Positions 27,648-39,700 are shown, numbered from the stretch's first letter. The stretch is DNA of 64,000 bases from Erwinia sp. E602 (GCF_018141005.1 NZ_CP046582.1:2232001-2296000); one strand, 5' to 3'. Notes: generated by a model not told the origin, from the letters alone. Program-made: numbers and translations.

Positions 27648-27784
27648 AGGTCTTCCTTTCTGTCAGGCCGGGCGATCGGTAACGGCTGCACCAATAATGA
27701 CGCCAGTATATCATTAGCCTTCAGGCGGCCACCAGCAAGCCGTAATCGCCGTTGAGCATTGAGTGAGAATAAAAGGATGAAAAG

Positions 27785-28111
27785 ATGTTAACCACCACGC
27801 TGCTGTTTTTCGCCACCGCGCTGGCCGAAATTATCGGCTGTTTTCTGCCCTGGCTGTGGCTGAAAAAGGGCGGTTCGCCGTGGCTGCTGTTGCCGGCAGC
27901 GCTGAGCCTGGCGATGTTTGTCTGGCTGCTGACCCTGCATCCGGCGGCCAGCGGCCGCGTGTATGCCGCCTACGGCGGAGTTTACGTGGTCACGGCGCTG
28001 CTGTGGCTGCGGGTGGTCGATGGGGTCAGGCTCAGCGCATGGGACTGGACGGGGGCGGCGGTCGCGTTTTGCGGAATGCTGATTATCGTGGCCGGATGGG
28101 GCCGTGCATAA
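27785..28111 (+). CDS. ynfA: UPF0060 membrane protein YnfA
   Basis: A 108-residue inner-membrane protein with four hydrophobic helices. It keeps the YnfA pattern [20 protein letters not shown] and [17 protein letters not shown]. YnfA resembles small multidrug resistance (SMR) transporters in size and topology. It is divergent from ynfB and followed by a strong hairpin shared with the convergent ydfG. Confidence 0.93.
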   Translation: MLTTTLLFFATALAEIIGCFLPWLWLKKGGSPWLLLPAALSLAMFVWLLTLHPAASGRVYAAYGGVYVVTALLWLRVVDGVRLSAWDWTGAAVAFCGMLIIVAGWGRA

Positions 28112-28157
28112 GTCAGGATGATGCGTTATCGGCGTGACGGATGTGTCGATCGTTAAC

Positions 28158-28187
28158 GCGCCGGGCCATCTGTGAGCGGCCCGGCGC
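28158..28187. terminator. Convergent hairpin between ynfA and ydfG
   Basis: GCGCCGGGCC and GGCCCGGCGC form a perfect 10-bp GC-rich stem with a 10-nt loop, between two genes that end facing each other. There is no clear T-run, so it may work as an mRNA 3'-end stabiliser or a weak bidirectional terminator. Confidence 0.65.
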
Positions 28188-28203
28188 AACAGCGGTCTGG
28201 CGT

Positions 28204-28950
28204 TTATGCCTTGTGAACGCGCAGGCCCGCCTGGCTCTGGCCGACCGGCATCATCTCCAGCGCGGTGATGTTGACGTGTTTCGGCAGGGTAGCCACCCAC
28301 CAGACGGCCTCGGTAACGTCTTCCGGAGTCAGCGCTTCGGCACCCTGATAGACGCTCTCGGCGCGTGAGTCGTCGCCCTTAAAGCGCACGTTGGAAAACT
28401 CGGTGCCGCCCACCAGGCCGGGTTCGAGATCGGTGACGCGCAGCGCGGTGCCGTGCAGGTCGGTACGCAGGTTAAAGCTGAACTGACGCACAAAGGCTTT
28501 GGTCGCGCCGTAGACGTTGCCGCCAGGATAAGGCCAGCTGCCGGCGATCGAACCGATGTTGATCACATGGCCGACGTTGCGCTCTACCATAGCCGGCAGG
28601 ATAGCGCGGGTCATATACACCAGCCCTTTATTATTGGTATCGATCATATCTTCCCAGTCTTCCAGGCTGGCGCGGTGCGCCGGCTCAATGCCCAGCGCCA
28701 GCCCGGCGTTGTTGACCAGAATATCAATATCCCGCCACTCCGCCGGCAGGCTGGCCACCGCCGCATCGATCCCCGCGCGATCGCGCACGTCCAGTACCAG
28801 CGTATAAACACGGTCACCCAGCTCGGCTTTAAGCGCGTCCAGGCGCTCCTGGCGGCGGCCGGTGGCAATCACCTTGTGGCCTTCAGCGACAAAACGGCGG
28901 GCAATACTCTGACCAAAACCGGCGGTCGCGCCGGTAACAAATACGATCAT
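28204..28950 (-). CDS. ydfG: NADP-dependent 3-hydroxy acid dehydrogenase YdfG
   Basis: A 248-residue short-chain dehydrogenase. The cofactor motif TGATAGFG follows the start, NNAG lies near residue 85, and the catalytic serine, tyrosine and lysine are in NIGSIAGSWPYPGGNVYGATK. YdfG oxidises L-allo-threonine and L-serine and also reduces malonic semialdehyde in E. coli. It sits near dcp as in E. coli, though here guaD lies between them. Confidence 0.94.
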   Translation of the reverse strand: MIVFVTGATAGFGQSIARRFVAEGHKVIATGRRQERLDALKAELGDRVYTLVLDVRDRAGIDAAVASLPAEWRDIDILVNNAGLALGIEPAHRASLEDWEDMIDTNNKGLVYMTRAILPAMVERNVGHVINIGSIAGSWPYPGGNVYGATKAFVRQFSFNLRTDLHGTALRVTDLEPGLVGGTEFSNVRFKGDDSRAESVYQGAEALTPEDVTEAVWWVATLPKHVNITALEMMPVGQSQAGLRVHKA

Positions 28951-29293
28951 CTCACAATTCCTTCAGGTAATTCAGGGTTAACCAACCCAGGTTCATTGAG
29001 GATACTCACCCGACACCATAGCACTCCACCGCCACGCTGATAAGTAGCGAATCTGGATGATTAATAAGAAATTACGCAATCCTTTGCCACCCGGCGGCAG
29101 CCGTTTAAAGCCCGTGCTCTCACGCCTGAGGGCAGGCCAGGATGGGCCGGTGGCGAAGGGAGGACGTTATTTGAACGCTAAGGCTCGCCAGCATGCAGGC
29201 ATCAGCCACTCAGGTGGAATGTGGCGCAATTATTGCATTATTAAAAGCACGACCGTTGCTGGTCTGGCACCACTCAATCAATAAGGATTCGTT
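28951..29293. other. Intergenic region between ydfG and guaD
   Basis: This 343-bp stretch separates divergent genes. It should hold both promoters, but no factor-specific site stands out by eye, and the short frames in it have no recognisable product. Confidence 0.4.
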
Positions 29294-30616
<1,323 letters not shown>

Positions 30617-30771
30617 CGGGCTGACTCTGGATTTTCCTGCCAGTATAACGTGGAGGTGCAGCCAGCGCAGGGAGCAATGCCCGCAGCGCGTGGCCGGGTT
30701 GGGTAATCTGTCTGTCACGGGCGTCACAGGAGGTGCTACAGTGTCAGCAAGCGTAACAGGAGAATCGCATC

Positions 30772-32823
30772 ATGACCGAGCTTCAGGACAACCCCTTTTA
30801 TCAGGCCAGCGGCTTAAGCTTCGACGCCCCGCCGTTTGACCGCATTCGTGAAGAGCATTACCGCCCGGCGCTGCTCGCCGCCATCGCGCAGAAGCGTGAA
30901 GAGGTGGTGCGCATCGCGCATGAAACGGCAGCGCCGACCTTTGCCAACACTTACCAGGCGCTGGAGCAGAGCGGCCAGGCCCTGCGACGGGTGTATAACG
31001 TATTTACGGCGATAACCGCGGCCCATACCAGCGACGCGTTGCAGGCGCTGGACGAAGAGATCTCACCGCTGATGGCGGCGCTCGACGACGATATCCGCCT
31101 TAACGCTACGCTGTTCGCCCGGCTGGATGCGGTGTATCAGCAGCGGCAGCAGCTGGGGCTGGACGCCGAATCTCTGCGTCTGGTCGGGGTCACCTGGCAG
31201 AGTTTCGAGCTGGCCGGCGCGCGTCTGAATGCGGCAGATAAGGCCCGGCTGCGGGCGCTGAACCAGGAGGCGGCGACCCTGAGCAGCCGCTTTACCCGCC
31301 GCCTGCTGGCCGCCACCAAAAGCGGTGGGCTGGCGGTGAGCGATGCCGCCGCGCTGGCCGGTCTGAACGACGAACAGCTGAGCGCCGCTGCCGCCGCCGC
31401 AGAGGCGCGCGGGTTGAAAAATCAGTGGCTGCTGGTATTGCAGAACACCACCCAGCAGCCGATCCTGCAGCGTTTAAGCAACCGGCAGACCCGCAACGCG
31501 CTGTTCAGCGCGGCCTGGGCGCGCAGCGAGAAGGGCGACGAGAACGACACCCGTGAAACCCTGCTGCGGCTGGCGCAGGTGCGCGCGCAGCAGGCGAAGC
31601 TGCTGGGTTACGCCAGCTATGCGGCCTGGCAGCTGCAGGACCAGATGGCGAAAACCCCGCAGGCGGCGCTGGCGTTTATGCGTCAGCTGGTGCCGGCGGC
31701 CACCGCGCGTGCGAATAAAGAGGCGCAGGCGATCCAGCAGCTGATCGACGGCCAGCAGGGCGGCTTTATCCTGACGGCGGCGGACTGGCCGTTTTATGCC
31801 GAACAGGTGCGCCAGCGCGACTACGCGTTAAACGACGCGCAGACCGCGCCTTATTTTGAACTCAACGGCGTGCTGGAAAACGGCGCATTTTATGCCGCCA
31901 GCCAGCTGTTTGGCCTGCGCTTCAGCCCGCGGGCCGACCTGCCGGTTTACCACCCGGACGTGCGGGTGTACGAGGTGCAGGAAGCGGACGGCACGCCGCT
32001 GGCGCTGTTCTATACCGACTGGTTTAAGCGTGACAACAAGGGCGGTGGTGCCTGGATGGGCAACTTTGTTGAGCAGTCGACGCTGCTCGGCAGCCGGCCG
32101 GTGATCTATAACGTTGGCAACTTTACCCGGCCCGCCGACGGCCAGCCCGCGCTGCTGTCGTGGGATGAAGTGATCACCCTGTTCCATGAATTTGGCCACG
32201 CGCTGCACGGCCTGTTTGCCGAACAGCGCTATGTCAGCCTCTCCGGTACCAACACGCCGCGCGATTTTGTCGAGTTCCCGTCACAGATCTACGAGCACTG
32301 GGCCAGCGATGCACCGGTGTTTGACAACTATGCCCGCCACTATCAGAGCGGCGACGCGATGCCGGCCGCGCTGCGAGAGAAGATGTTACGCGCCGCCCGC
32401 TTCAACAAGGGTTACGAGATGAGCGAGCTGCTGGCCGCGGCGCTGCTCGACCAGCACTGGCACGGCCTCGACGCCGACGACGCGCCGCCGTCGGTGGCCG
32501 AGTTTGAGCAGCAGGCGCTGGCCGCTGAGCAGATCGCGCTGAATGCCGTACCGCCGCGCTACCGATCCAGCTACTTCCAGCATATCTGGGGCGGCGGTTA
32601 TGCGGCAGGCTATTACGCCTATCTGTGGACGCAGATGCTGGCCGACGACGGTTTCGCCTGGTTCAGCGAACACGGTGGCCTGACCCGCGCCAACGGCCAG
32701 CGCTTCCGCGAGCTGATCCTGTCGCGCGGCAACAGCAGCGATCTGAAGCAGCTATGGCACGACTGGCGCGGCCACGAACCCCTGAGCGAACCGATGCTGG
32801 TCAACCGGGGACTGAAAGAGTAA
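30772..32823 (+). CDS. dcp: Peptidyl-dipeptidase Dcp
   Basis: A 683-residue M3 family zinc metallopeptidase that removes C-terminal dipeptides. The zinc motif HEFGH is at residues 472-476, followed by the third ligand region around FVEFPSQIYEHWA. The C-terminal substrate-binding stretch GGGYAAGYYAYLWTQML is also conserved. Size matches the 681-residue E. coli Dcp. It has its own GGAG ribosome binding site and a 155-bp spacer after guaD, so it probably has its own promoter. Confidence 0.95.
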   Translation: MTELQDNPFYQASGLSFDAPPFDRIREEHYRPALLAAIAQKREEVVRIAHETAAPTFANTYQALEQSGQALRRVYNVFTAITAAHTSDALQALDEEISPLMAALDDDIRLNATLFARLDAVYQQRQQLGLDAESLRLVGVTWQSFELAGARLNAADKARLRALNQEAATLSSRFTRRLLAATKSGGLAVSDAAALAGLNDEQLSAAAAAAEARGLKNQWLLVLQNTTQQPILQRLSNRQTRNALFSAAWARSEKGDENDTRETLLRLAQVRAQQAKLLGYASYAAWQLQDQMAKTPQAALAFMRQLVPAATARANKEAQAIQQLIDGQQGGFILTAADWPFYAEQVRQRDYALNDAQTAPYFELNGVLENGAFYAASQLFGLRFSPRADLPVYHPDVRVYEVQEADGTPLALFYTDWFKRDNKGGGAWMGNFVEQSTLLGSRPVIYNVGNFTRPADGQPALLSWDEVITLFHEFGHALHGLFAEQRYVSLSGTNTPRDFVEFPSQIYEHWASDAPVFDNYARHYQSGDAMPAALREKMLRAARFNKGYEMSELLAAALLDQHWHGLDADDAPPSVAEFEQQALAAEQIALNAVPPRYRSSYFQHIWGGGYAAGYYAYLWTQMLADDGFAWFSEHGGLTRANGQRFRELILSRGNSSDLKQLWHDWRGHEPLSEPMLVNRGLKE

Positions 32824-32892
32824 CGGAACGGTGCTCAGCAGGTTTCCGTGCCGTCATATGGCCCCGAATGCTAACGATAAGAGGATGTTGTT

Positions 32893-33525
32893 ATGACCAT
32901 TATTGCCTGCCTGCACGCGGCAGAGAGCAACGCTGCGGTATTTGAACAGGCGCTGGCAGCGCTGGACTACCCGGACGTGCAGTTGCTGCACCGGGTGGAG
33001 AGCGAGCTGTTTGCGCAGACCCAGACGGAGCAGGGGCTGACGCCGGAGATTGCCGACGCCACCCGCGCAACCATCGCCGCGCTGTGCCAGCAGGCCGATG
33101 CGGTGATCGTCACCTGTACCACGCTGGGCGCGGCGGCCTGGCAGGTCGACTTCGGCAAACCGGTGCTGCGCATTGATGCCACCCTGGCAAAGGTGGCGTC
33201 GCGCTATCACGGCAACATCCTGGTGCTGTGCACCGCCAGTTCGACGATGGAATCGACCACCCGGCTGTTCAGCGCCTTTATTCCCGGCGACCGGCTGGCG
33301 GTGGAGCTGGTGCCGCGCGCCTGGGCGTGGTTTAACCAGGGGGACACCGACGGCTATCATCAGCAGATCGCCGACTATATCACCGGCCGTGCCGAGTGCC
33401 CGCTCGGCTGCATTGTGCTGGCACAGGCTTCGATGAGCGGGGCGGAAAAACGCATCAACACCACGCTGGCGGTGCTCACCGGCCCGCAGGTAACGCTGCA
33501 GGCCGCGATCGAAGCGCTGGCCTGA
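32893..33525 (+). CDS. Aspartate/glutamate/hydantoin racemase-like protein
   Basis: A 210-residue protein resembling the Asp/Glu/hydantoin racemase superfamily. The two catalytic cysteine positions are plausible in VTCTTLGAAA (about residue 77) and PLGCIVLAQASM (about residue 175). Substrate unknown. It lies 69 bp after dcp with a ribosome binding site AAGAGGATGTTGTT, and could be co-transcribed with it. Confidence 0.7.
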   Translation: MTIIACLHAAESNAAVFEQALAALDYPDVQLLHRVESELFAQTQTEQGLTPEIADATRATIAALCQQADAVIVTCTTLGAAAWQVDFGKPVLRIDATLAKVASRYHGNILVLCTASSTMESTTRLFSAFIPGDRLAVELVPRAWAWFNQGDTDGYHQQIADYITGRAECPLGCIVLAQASMSGAEKRINTTLAVLTGPQVTLQAAIEALA

Positions 33526-33624
33526 TGCGGGCGTAGCCAGCGGCAAAAAAACTCCCCGCCGGCCGGCAAAATTGTTTATCCTGTGTTGACATATTGTTAC
33601 TCCCGTTACTGTTCAGGAATTCTG

Positions 33625-34071
33625 ATGTTCGATCTTTCGCTGGTTATTCTGCTGTTCCTCGCCGCCCTGAGCTATTTCAGCCACAACATGACCGTTACCA
33701 TCGCGCTGCTGGTGCTGGTCGCCATCCGCTTAACGCCGTTAAATCAGACCTTCCCGTGGATTGAGAAGCAGGGGGTAACGGTCGGCATCATCATTCTGAC
33801 CATCGGCGTGATGGCGCCGCTGGCCAGCGGCACCCTGCCCAGCAGCACGCTGCTGCACTCGTTCCTGCACTGGAAATCGCTGCTGGCGATCGCGGTGGGT
33901 ATTTTTGTCTCCTGGGTGGGCGGCAAAGGCGTCACGCTGATGAGCAACCAGCCAACGGTGGTCGGCGGCCTGCTGATCGGCACTATTATCGGCGTTTCGC
34001 TGTTTCGCGGCGTGCCGGTCGGCCCGCTGATCGCCGCCGGACTGGTCTCACTGCTGATCGGGAAGATGTAA
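33625..34071 (+). CDS. DUF441 family membrane protein (YeaL type)
   Basis: A 148-residue inner-membrane protein with four or more hydrophobic helices. The conserved DUF441 stretches [24 protein letters not shown] and [15 protein letters not shown] match E. coli YeaL. An AGGAAT ribosome binding site points to the ATG at 33625 rather than the TTG 42 bp earlier. Function unknown. Confidence 0.9.
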   Translation: MFDLSLVILLFLAALSYFSHNMTVTIALLVLVAIRLTPLNQTFPWIEKQGVTVGIIILTIGVMAPLASGTLPSSTLLHSFLHWKSLLAIAVGIFVSWVGGKGVTLMSNQPTVVGGLLIGTIIGVSLFRGVPVGPLIAAGLVSLLIGKM

Positions 34072-34129
34072 CCTGCGGCGGGCGCTGTGCTATGCTGCCC
34101 GCCGCATTTAATTAACTGAGAATCTATTC

Positions 34130-34564
34130 GTGAGCAGCAAACAGGATAAACGAAACAAACGTGCCAAACTAAAGGCTAAACAGGTCAACAAGGCGCGCGC
34201 GCACGGCCGCCAGCTGGACGCTATCGGCCGTCAGGAGTATCAGGCCACGCCGGAGATGGTTGAGCTGTTCCGGTCGCTGCCGGCACTGGATGAGAGCGGC
34301 GCGATGCCGTTCGTCGGTGCGGTTTATCGCTGGTGTCGCGAAGAGTATCAGTTTGACGGTGACAATGCGGAAGGCGAGGCGCTGCAGGTAGCGGCGCTGT
34401 GCGTGATGTATATTCACTGGACCACCCGCGATGGTGCCACCACGCTGGTGCAGAACGAGTTAATCGAAGCGGCGCTGACGTTGGTGGAAAAAAACGAGGC
34501 GTTTCAGCAGCAGTACGCGGCCGCAGAGGCAGAATTTGTCGTACTGCCGGCCGACAACGGCTAA
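34130..34564 (+). CDS. Conserved hypothetical protein, basic N-terminus
   Basis: A 144-residue protein starting at a GTG. The first 30 residues are highly basic (KQDKRNKRAKLKAKQVNKARAH) and the rest is a small, mostly helical acidic domain. No family is recognised with confidence. The basic tail suggests binding to nucleic acid or ribosomes, which is only a guess. A hairpin follows the stop. Confidence 0.6.
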   Translation: MSSKQDKRNKRAKLKAKQVNKARAHGRQLDAIGRQEYQATPEMVELFRSLPALDESGAMPFVGAVYRWCREEYQFDGDNAEGEALQVAALCVMYIHWTTRDGATTLVQNELIEAALTLVEKNEAFQQQYAAAEAEFVVLPADNG

Positions 34565-35101
34565 AAAAAACGGCAGGTTCCCGTGGGAGCCTGCCAGTCA
34601 TCCTGCCAACCCTACTTCAATTTTTCACTTCGCCGCGGTTATTATGCTCTGCGCGACGGGTTTGCCATCCGGGTGCAAAAGTGTGCTGCTGAACAGCTTC
34701 AACACCGCCATCATTTTCCTGATAGAAAAACATCACAGAATTCTCAGCCGCTGATGATTAACCGTCATTTTTGCCTGCTGTGCTGCTGATAATAGAGTCA
34801 AAAGAATTTAAATTCCATTTATTAATTAAATGGAACATTAATTCTTAGAGAAAGGTCATGGTTTCCAGTGGTAAAAAGCGCAGTCTGATAGTTTTTGATA
34901 GAAAAACTCTCTTTCGATCGTCCATTCCGGCATGCATCAGTAACGCGGATTTGTCAGAGCAGCACTCTGTAGTGAGAAGCGTCTGGCAGGTCACTCTCAT
35001 CAGGTTTTGCCCGAATAGCGCAGCAGGGCGGGACTAGCGGGTCAGACATTTGCCTGAATGGTGCAGCAGGGCGGGCGCATCTGCGCCCGCCGCGTCGGGC
35101 A
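34565..35101. other. Intergenic region with hairpins and short repeats
   Basis: GGCAGGTTCCC and GGGAGCCTGCC (34572-34595) form a hairpin with an A-run on its left, suited to stop minus-strand transcripts. An AT-rich inverted repeat follows: TTCCATTTA (34813-34821) with TAAATGGAA (34827-34835), extended by AAGAATT and AATTCTT. A 59-codon frame opens at 34858 (MVSSGKKRSLIVFDRKTLFR...) with AAAGG almost touching the ATG; no product is recognised. A 27-bp degenerate direct repeat (copies near 35006 and 35049) and a GC hairpin (35071-35090) end the stretch before gdhA. Confidence 0.45.
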
Positions 35102-36376
35102 TCAGCCCGGATAGATACCGCGATCTTTACGCGCCATCAGGATGCGTTCACAGGCCACGATATAGGCGGAAGTGCGCAGGCTGCACTCTTTTTCCCGCGC
35201 TTTATCCCATACGTGAACCATCGCCTCGGTCATGATCTTATCCATGCGCTCGTTAATTTCGTCCTCGCTCCAGAAGAAGCTGGCCATATCCTGCACCCAC
35301 TCGAAGTACGAAACGGTCACGCCGCCGGCGTTACAGATCACGTCCGGCACTACGGTAATGCCGCGTGAGGCCAGCACGTCGTCGGCTTCAGGGTAGGTCG
35401 GGCCGTTGGCACCTTCGAGCACGATGCGGCATTTCAGCTTCTCAGCGCGCTGGCGGGTGATTTGCCCTTCCAGCGCCGCCGGGATCAGAATGTCCATCTC
35501 CACGTCCCAGAACGCCTCGTCGCTAATCACTTCCGCGCCGCTAAAGCCGGCGATTTTCTTGTTCGCCGCATTCCACTCGCTCAGCGCCGCCAGATCGATG
35601 CCGGCCGGGTTAAACAGCGTGGCGCTGTGGTCCTGCACCGCGACCACGCGGCCGCCGGCGGCGGCAAACAGGCGGGCCGCTTCGCTACCCACGTTACCAA
35701 AGCCCTGTACCGCCACGCGTGCGCCTTCCAGCTCGATACCGCTGCGCTGTGCCACTTCACGGCCGGTGATAAACACGCCGCGCCCGGTGGCTTTTTCACG
35801 CCCCAGCGAGCCGCCAAGGTGTACCGGCTTACCGGTCACCACGCCGGTAACGGTGGTGCCGTTGTTCATGGAGTAGGTGTCCATCATCCACGCCATTACT
35901 TTCCCATTGGTGCCGACGTCCGGTGCCGGAATATCCTTCTGCGGGCCGATAATCAGGCCAATCTCGCTGGTATAGCGGCGGGTCAGACGCTCCAGTTCAC
36001 CCTCTGACAGCTTAAGCGGATCGACGCGGATCCCGCCCTTGGCACCGCCATAAGGCAGGTTGACCGCCGCACACTTGATGGTCATCCAGGCCGAAAGCGC
36101 CATGACTTCGTTGAGATCGACGTTAGGGTGATAGCGCACGCCGCCTTTGCCCGGTCCGCGCGACAGGTTGTGCTGCACGCGGAAGCCTTCGAAGTGGCGG
36201 ATGGTGCCGTCGTCCATCTGCAGCGGGATATCAACGATCAGCGCGCGCTTCGGATGACGCAGGGTGTCGATCCAGCGGGAGAGATCGCCGAGGTAGGGGG
36301 CAACGCGGTCGATCTGCTGCAGATAGGTGGACCAGGCCGTTTTACTGCCTTCAGATACGTAGGAGAGCTTTTCCAT
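35102..36376 (-). CDS. gdhA: Glutamate dehydrogenase (Glu/Leu/Phe/Val family)
   Basis: A 424-residue enzyme interconverting glutamate and 2-oxoglutarate plus ammonium. The family motif [11 protein letters not shown] and the catalytic lysine region [12 protein letters not shown] are present, and the C-terminal Rossmann domain has VQGFGNVG. At 424 residues it resembles the catabolic type more than the 447-residue NADPH enzyme of E. coli. The frame extends to a TTG at 36382, but AAAGG spacing favours the ATG at 36376. It diverges from dsdA. Confidence 0.88.
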   Translation of the reverse strand: MEKLSYVSEGSKTAWSTYLQQIDRVAPYLGDLSRWIDTLRHPKRALIVDIPLQMDDGTIRHFEGFRVQHNLSRGPGKGGVRYHPNVDLNEVMALSAWMTIKCAAVNLPYGGAKGGIRVDPLKLSEGELERLTRRYTSEIGLIIGPQKDIPAPDVGTNGKVMAWMMDTYSMNNGTTVTGVVTGKPVHLGGSLGREKATGRGVFITGREVAQRSGIELEGARVAVQGFGNVGSEAARLFAAAGGRVVAVQDHSATLFNPAGIDLAALSEWNAANKKIAGFSGAEVISDEAFWDVEMDILIPAALEGQITRQRAEKLKCRIVLEGANGPTYPEADDVLASRGITVVPDVICNAGGVTVSYFEWVQDMASFFWSEDEINERMDKIMTEAMVHVWDKAREKECSLRTSAYIVACERILMARKDRGIYPG

Positions 36377-36774
36377 AACCAACCTTTAATATGTTAGCAC
36401 CTGCCCCGCGACCGTCCGGACCGGCGGGATGATGCTTAGTTATAACTTCTGGTAACCGTGGATGGCCCAGCGAAATTCACTGGGACAGCGCTAATTTAGC
36501 ATCAAATAAAAGTTTCAAAGTTATTAAATTATTGTGAATTGCACCTGATTGGTGCAGAAAAGTGACTGCCGTGTGCATAGATACCGCGCTAACCTCGTCA
36601 GCCCGATGTGGTAGCCGTTGGCAGGCGTTAATTATGCAGTTAGACTGCATAGATGTGGTTTTTCCTTTATTTTTCAGAATTTTGAATGCGATCAAATTTT
36701 GCCAGTTGCGGCACGTAACGCGGTTGCAACCCCCAAAAATTCGCAAAATGACCATTTTGCCAGGAGAAGAGTCT
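36377..36774. promoter_or_regulatory. gdhA-dsdA divergent region with a hairpin before dsdA
   Basis: An AT-rich 398-bp spacer. GCAAAAT (36743-36749) and ATTTTGC (36754-36760) form a perfect 7-bp stem one base before the dsdA ribosome binding site AGGAGAAG, so it could act as an operator or an RNA-level control. DsdC, the usual activator of dsdA, is not encoded here. Confidence 0.5.
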
Positions 36775-38115
36775 ATGACCCTTGACGTCAAAAGTCTTAA
36801 GCAGAATTTTCCTCTGCTTGATGCGATCTGTGCGCTACAACCTGTTAGCTGGTTCAACCCGGACTATGGTACGCTGGCGGCCGGCTACCCGCACGTAGGC
36901 CTGACCGCTGCCCAGGTAGCCGATGCAGCCGCGCGGCTGCACCGCTTTGCGCCGTACCTGATGAAGGTCTTTCCGGAGACGCGCGCCAGCCAGGGGATTA
37001 TTGAGTCAGCGATCTGCCCGCTGACGCAGTTGCAGCCGGTGCTGGAGGCGCACTACCAGCAGCGGCTGGCGGGGCGGCTGTGGCTGAAGAAAGACAGCCA
37101 TCTGCCGGTCTCCGGCTCGATCAAGGCGCGCGGCGGCATCTATGAGGTGCTGGCGCACGCGGAGCGGCTGGCGATCGCCGCCGGGCTGCTGCAGGAGGGC
37201 GACGACTACGCAAAACTGGCCGGTGATGACTTCCGCGCCTTCTTCAGCCAGTACCGCATCGCGGTCGGCTCCACCGGCAACCTCGGCCTGTCGATCGGCA
37301 TCATCAGCGCGCAGCTCGGCTTTGAGGTGACGGTGCATATGTCGGCGGATGCCCGCGCGTGGAAGAAGCAGACGCTGCGCGATCGTGGCGTCAGGGTGGT
37401 GGAGTATGAGCAGGACTACGGCGTGGCAGTGGCGGAAGGGCGGCGTCAGGCCGGGGACGACCCGCGCTGCTTCTTTATTGATGATGAGAACTCGCACAAC
37501 CTGTTTCTCGGCTACGCGGTGGCCGGCGAACGGCTGAAGCGGCAGTTTGCCGAACACAATATCGTGGTGGACGCCGACCACCCGCTGTTTGTCTATCTGC
37601 CCTGCGGCGTCGGTGGCGGACCGGGCGGCGTGGCCTTTGGCCTTAAGCTGGCGTTTGGCGACCACGTACACTGCGTGTTTGCCGAACCGACCCATTCGCC
37701 CTGCATGCTGCTGGGGGTGCATACCGGCCTGCATGATGAAATCTCCGTGCAGGATCTCGGTATTGACAACCTGACCGCCGCCGACGGCCTGGCGGTCGGC
37801 CGTGCCTCCGGCTTTGTCGGCCGCGCGATGCAGCGCCTGCTCAGCGCCTTCTATACGCTTAGCGACGAGGAGATGTATCGCCTGCTGGGGTTGTTACAGT
37901 GTCACGAGGGGCTGAGCCTGGAGCCTTCGGCGCTGGCCGGGATGGCCGGGCCGTGGCGCATCAGCGCGCAGCCGCAGGAACTGGCCGCGCAGGGCATCAG
38001 CGCAGCGCAGTTGTCGCGAGCCACCCACCTGGTGTGGGCGACCGGCGGTGGCATGGTGCCAGCGGAAGAGATGGCGAAATATCAGGCTGCCGCTGAAAAA
38101 CTGCTGGCAGATTAA
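36775..38115 (+). CDS. dsdA: D-serine ammonia-lyase DsdA
   Basis: A 446-residue PLP enzyme that turns D-serine into pyruvate and ammonia. The PLP-binding lysine is Lys117 in [13 protein letters not shown], the phosphate-binding loop is GSTGNLGLS, and [10 protein letters not shown] follows later. The frame extends 71 codons upstream, but AGGAGAAG and the usual [16 protein letters not shown] start fix the ATG at 36775. No dsdC or dsdX lies next to it, unlike in uropathogenic E. coli. Confidence 0.94.
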   Translation: MTLDVKSLKQNFPLLDAICALQPVSWFNPDYGTLAAGYPHVGLTAAQVADAAARLHRFAPYLMKVFPETRASQGIIESAICPLTQLQPVLEAHYQQRLAGRLWLKKDSHLPVSGSIKARGGIYEVLAHAERLAIAAGLLQEGDDYAKLAGDDFRAFFSQYRIAVGSTGNLGLSIGIISAQLGFEVTVHMSADARAWKKQTLRDRGVRVVEYEQDYGVAVAEGRRQAGDDPRCFFIDDENSHNLFLGYAVAGERLKRQFAEHNIVVDADHPLFVYLPCGVGGGPGGVAFGLKLAFGDHVHCVFAEPTHSPCMLLGVHTGLHDEISVQDLGIDNLTAADGLAVGRASGFVGRAMQRLLSAFYTLSDEEMYRLLGLLQCHEGLSLEPSALAGMAGPWRISAQPQELAAQGISAAQLSRATHLVWATGGGMVPAEEMAKYQAAAEKLLAD

Positions 38116-38237
38116 GCACTATTTGTACAGAAAGCAGGCTAAGGGCCGCTGTTCGCGCATGTGCGCTTTGCCCTGGCGCGGTGAAAGCGGTATCCTGACG
38201 CCTGTATTTAATAAAAAAAGTCTCTATTGAGGTCGAC

Positions 38238-39437
38238 ATGATTATTAAACCACGTATCCGTGGCTTCATCTGTGTTACTGCCCATCCGGCAGGTTGTAAA
38301 GCTAACGTCAAACAACAGATCGATTACGTCACTGCGCAGGGCCCGGTGGCTTCCGGCCCGAAAAAAGTGCTGGTGATTGGCGCCTCAACCGGTTACGGCC
38401 TTGCCGCCCGCATCTCTGCGGCCTTTGGCTGCGACGCCGACACGCTGGGCGTGTTCTTCGAGCGCGCCGGTGAAGAGACCAAACCTGCCACCGCCGGCTG
38501 GTATAACTCCGCTGCGTTTGAAGAGTTTGCCACTGAGAAGGGCCTGTACGCTAAAAGCATTAACGGCGACGCCTACTCAGACGCGGTTAAGCAGAAAACC
38601 ATTGAACTGATTAAGCAGGATCTGGGTCAGGTTGACCTGGTGGTTTACAGCCTGGCCGCGCCGCGCCGTACCCATCCGGTTACCGGTGAAGTGTTTAACT
38701 CCACCCTGAAGCCGATCGGTAAACCGCTGGTCACCCGCGGCCTGAACACCGACAAAGAAACCATCACCGAAGTGGCGCTGGAGCCGGCTAACGCCGAAGA
38801 GATCGCCGGTACCGTGGCGGTGATGGGCGGCGAAGACTGGCAGATGTGGATCGACGCGCTGCTGGAAGCCGGCGTGCTGGCGGAAGGCGCGAAAACCACC
38901 GCCTTCACCTACCTCGGCGAGCAGATCACCCACGACATCTACTGGAACGGCTCGATCGGTGAAGCGAAGAAGGATCTGGACAAGCGCGTGCTGACCATCC
39001 GTGACACCCTGGCCGCCCACGGCAACGGCGACGCCCGCGTCTCGGTGCTGAAAGCCGTCGTAACCCAGGCCAGCTCTGCTATCCCGGTGATGCCGCTGTA
39101 CCTGTCGCTGCTGTTTAAAGTGATGAAAGAGAAGGGCACCCACGAAGGCTGCATCGAGCAGGTTTACGGCCTGTTTAAAGACAGCCTCTACAACGCCTCG
39201 CCGATTCTGGATGACGTTGGCCGCCTGCGCGCCGACTACAAAGAGCTGCAGCCGGACGTGCAGGGTGAAGTGTCTCAGCTGTGGCCAACCGTCACCGACG
39301 AGAACCTGAACGAGCTGACCGACTTCGCCGGCTACAAGGCCGAGTTCCTGCAGCTGTTCGGCTTTGGCCTGGCGGGCGTCGATTATGACGCAGACGTTAA
39401 TGCCGACGTGAAGATCAAAAACCTGGTGCAGATGTAA
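38238..39437 (+). CDS. fabV: Trans-2-enoyl-ACP reductase FabV
   Basis: A 399-residue NADH-dependent enoyl reductase of the FabV type, which completes the fatty acid elongation cycle. The active-site pair fits the FabV pattern Tyr235-X8-Lys244 ([10 protein letters not shown]). The cofactor loop is [13 protein letters not shown]. FabV enzymes are naturally insensitive to triclosan, unlike FabI. It stands alone, with its own terminator at 39466. Confidence 0.95.
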   Translation: MIIKPRIRGFICVTAHPAGCKANVKQQIDYVTAQGPVASGPKKVLVIGASTGYGLAARISAAFGCDADTLGVFFERAGEETKPATAGWYNSAAFEEFATEKGLYAKSINGDAYSDAVKQKTIELIKQDLGQVDLVVYSLAAPRRTHPVTGEVFNSTLKPIGKPLVTRGLNTDKETITEVALEPANAEEIAGTVAVMGGEDWQMWIDALLEAGVLAEGAKTTAFTYLGEQITHDIYWNGSIGEAKKDLDKRVLTIRDTLAAHGNGDARVSVLKAVVTQASSAIPVMPLYLSLLFKVMKEKGTHEGCIEQVYGLFKDSLYNASPILDDVGRLRADYKELQPDVQGEVSQLWPTVTDENLNELTDFAGYKAEFLQLFGFGLAGVDYDADVNADVKIKNLVQM

Positions 39438-39465
39438 TCTGCCCGGCGCTTCAGAGTACGATCAG

Positions 39466-39492
39466 GGCGACCCATAGCGGTCGCCTTTTTTT
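39466..39492 (+). terminator. fabV terminator
   Basis: GGCGACC and GGTCGCC form a perfect stem with a CATAGC loop, followed by seven T's, 29 bp after the fabV stop. Confidence 0.93.
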
Positions 39493-39700
39493 ATCTTATC
39501 GTGCAGTGCAGCGACGAAGGGAGCCAGCTTAAGCGGATTCGCAGGCGAACGACATCCACGCTTCATGGCACGCGCTGCTGATGAGGCTTCCCGTGCGATG
39601 TAGAAGTCTATCCGCGCTTTACAGCAGTTGGCGCTGACCAGAGTGTATCGTCCGATCGTTAAAGCATGCTGCGTTGGTGGCAGGCTGGTCAGTTCTGCCG

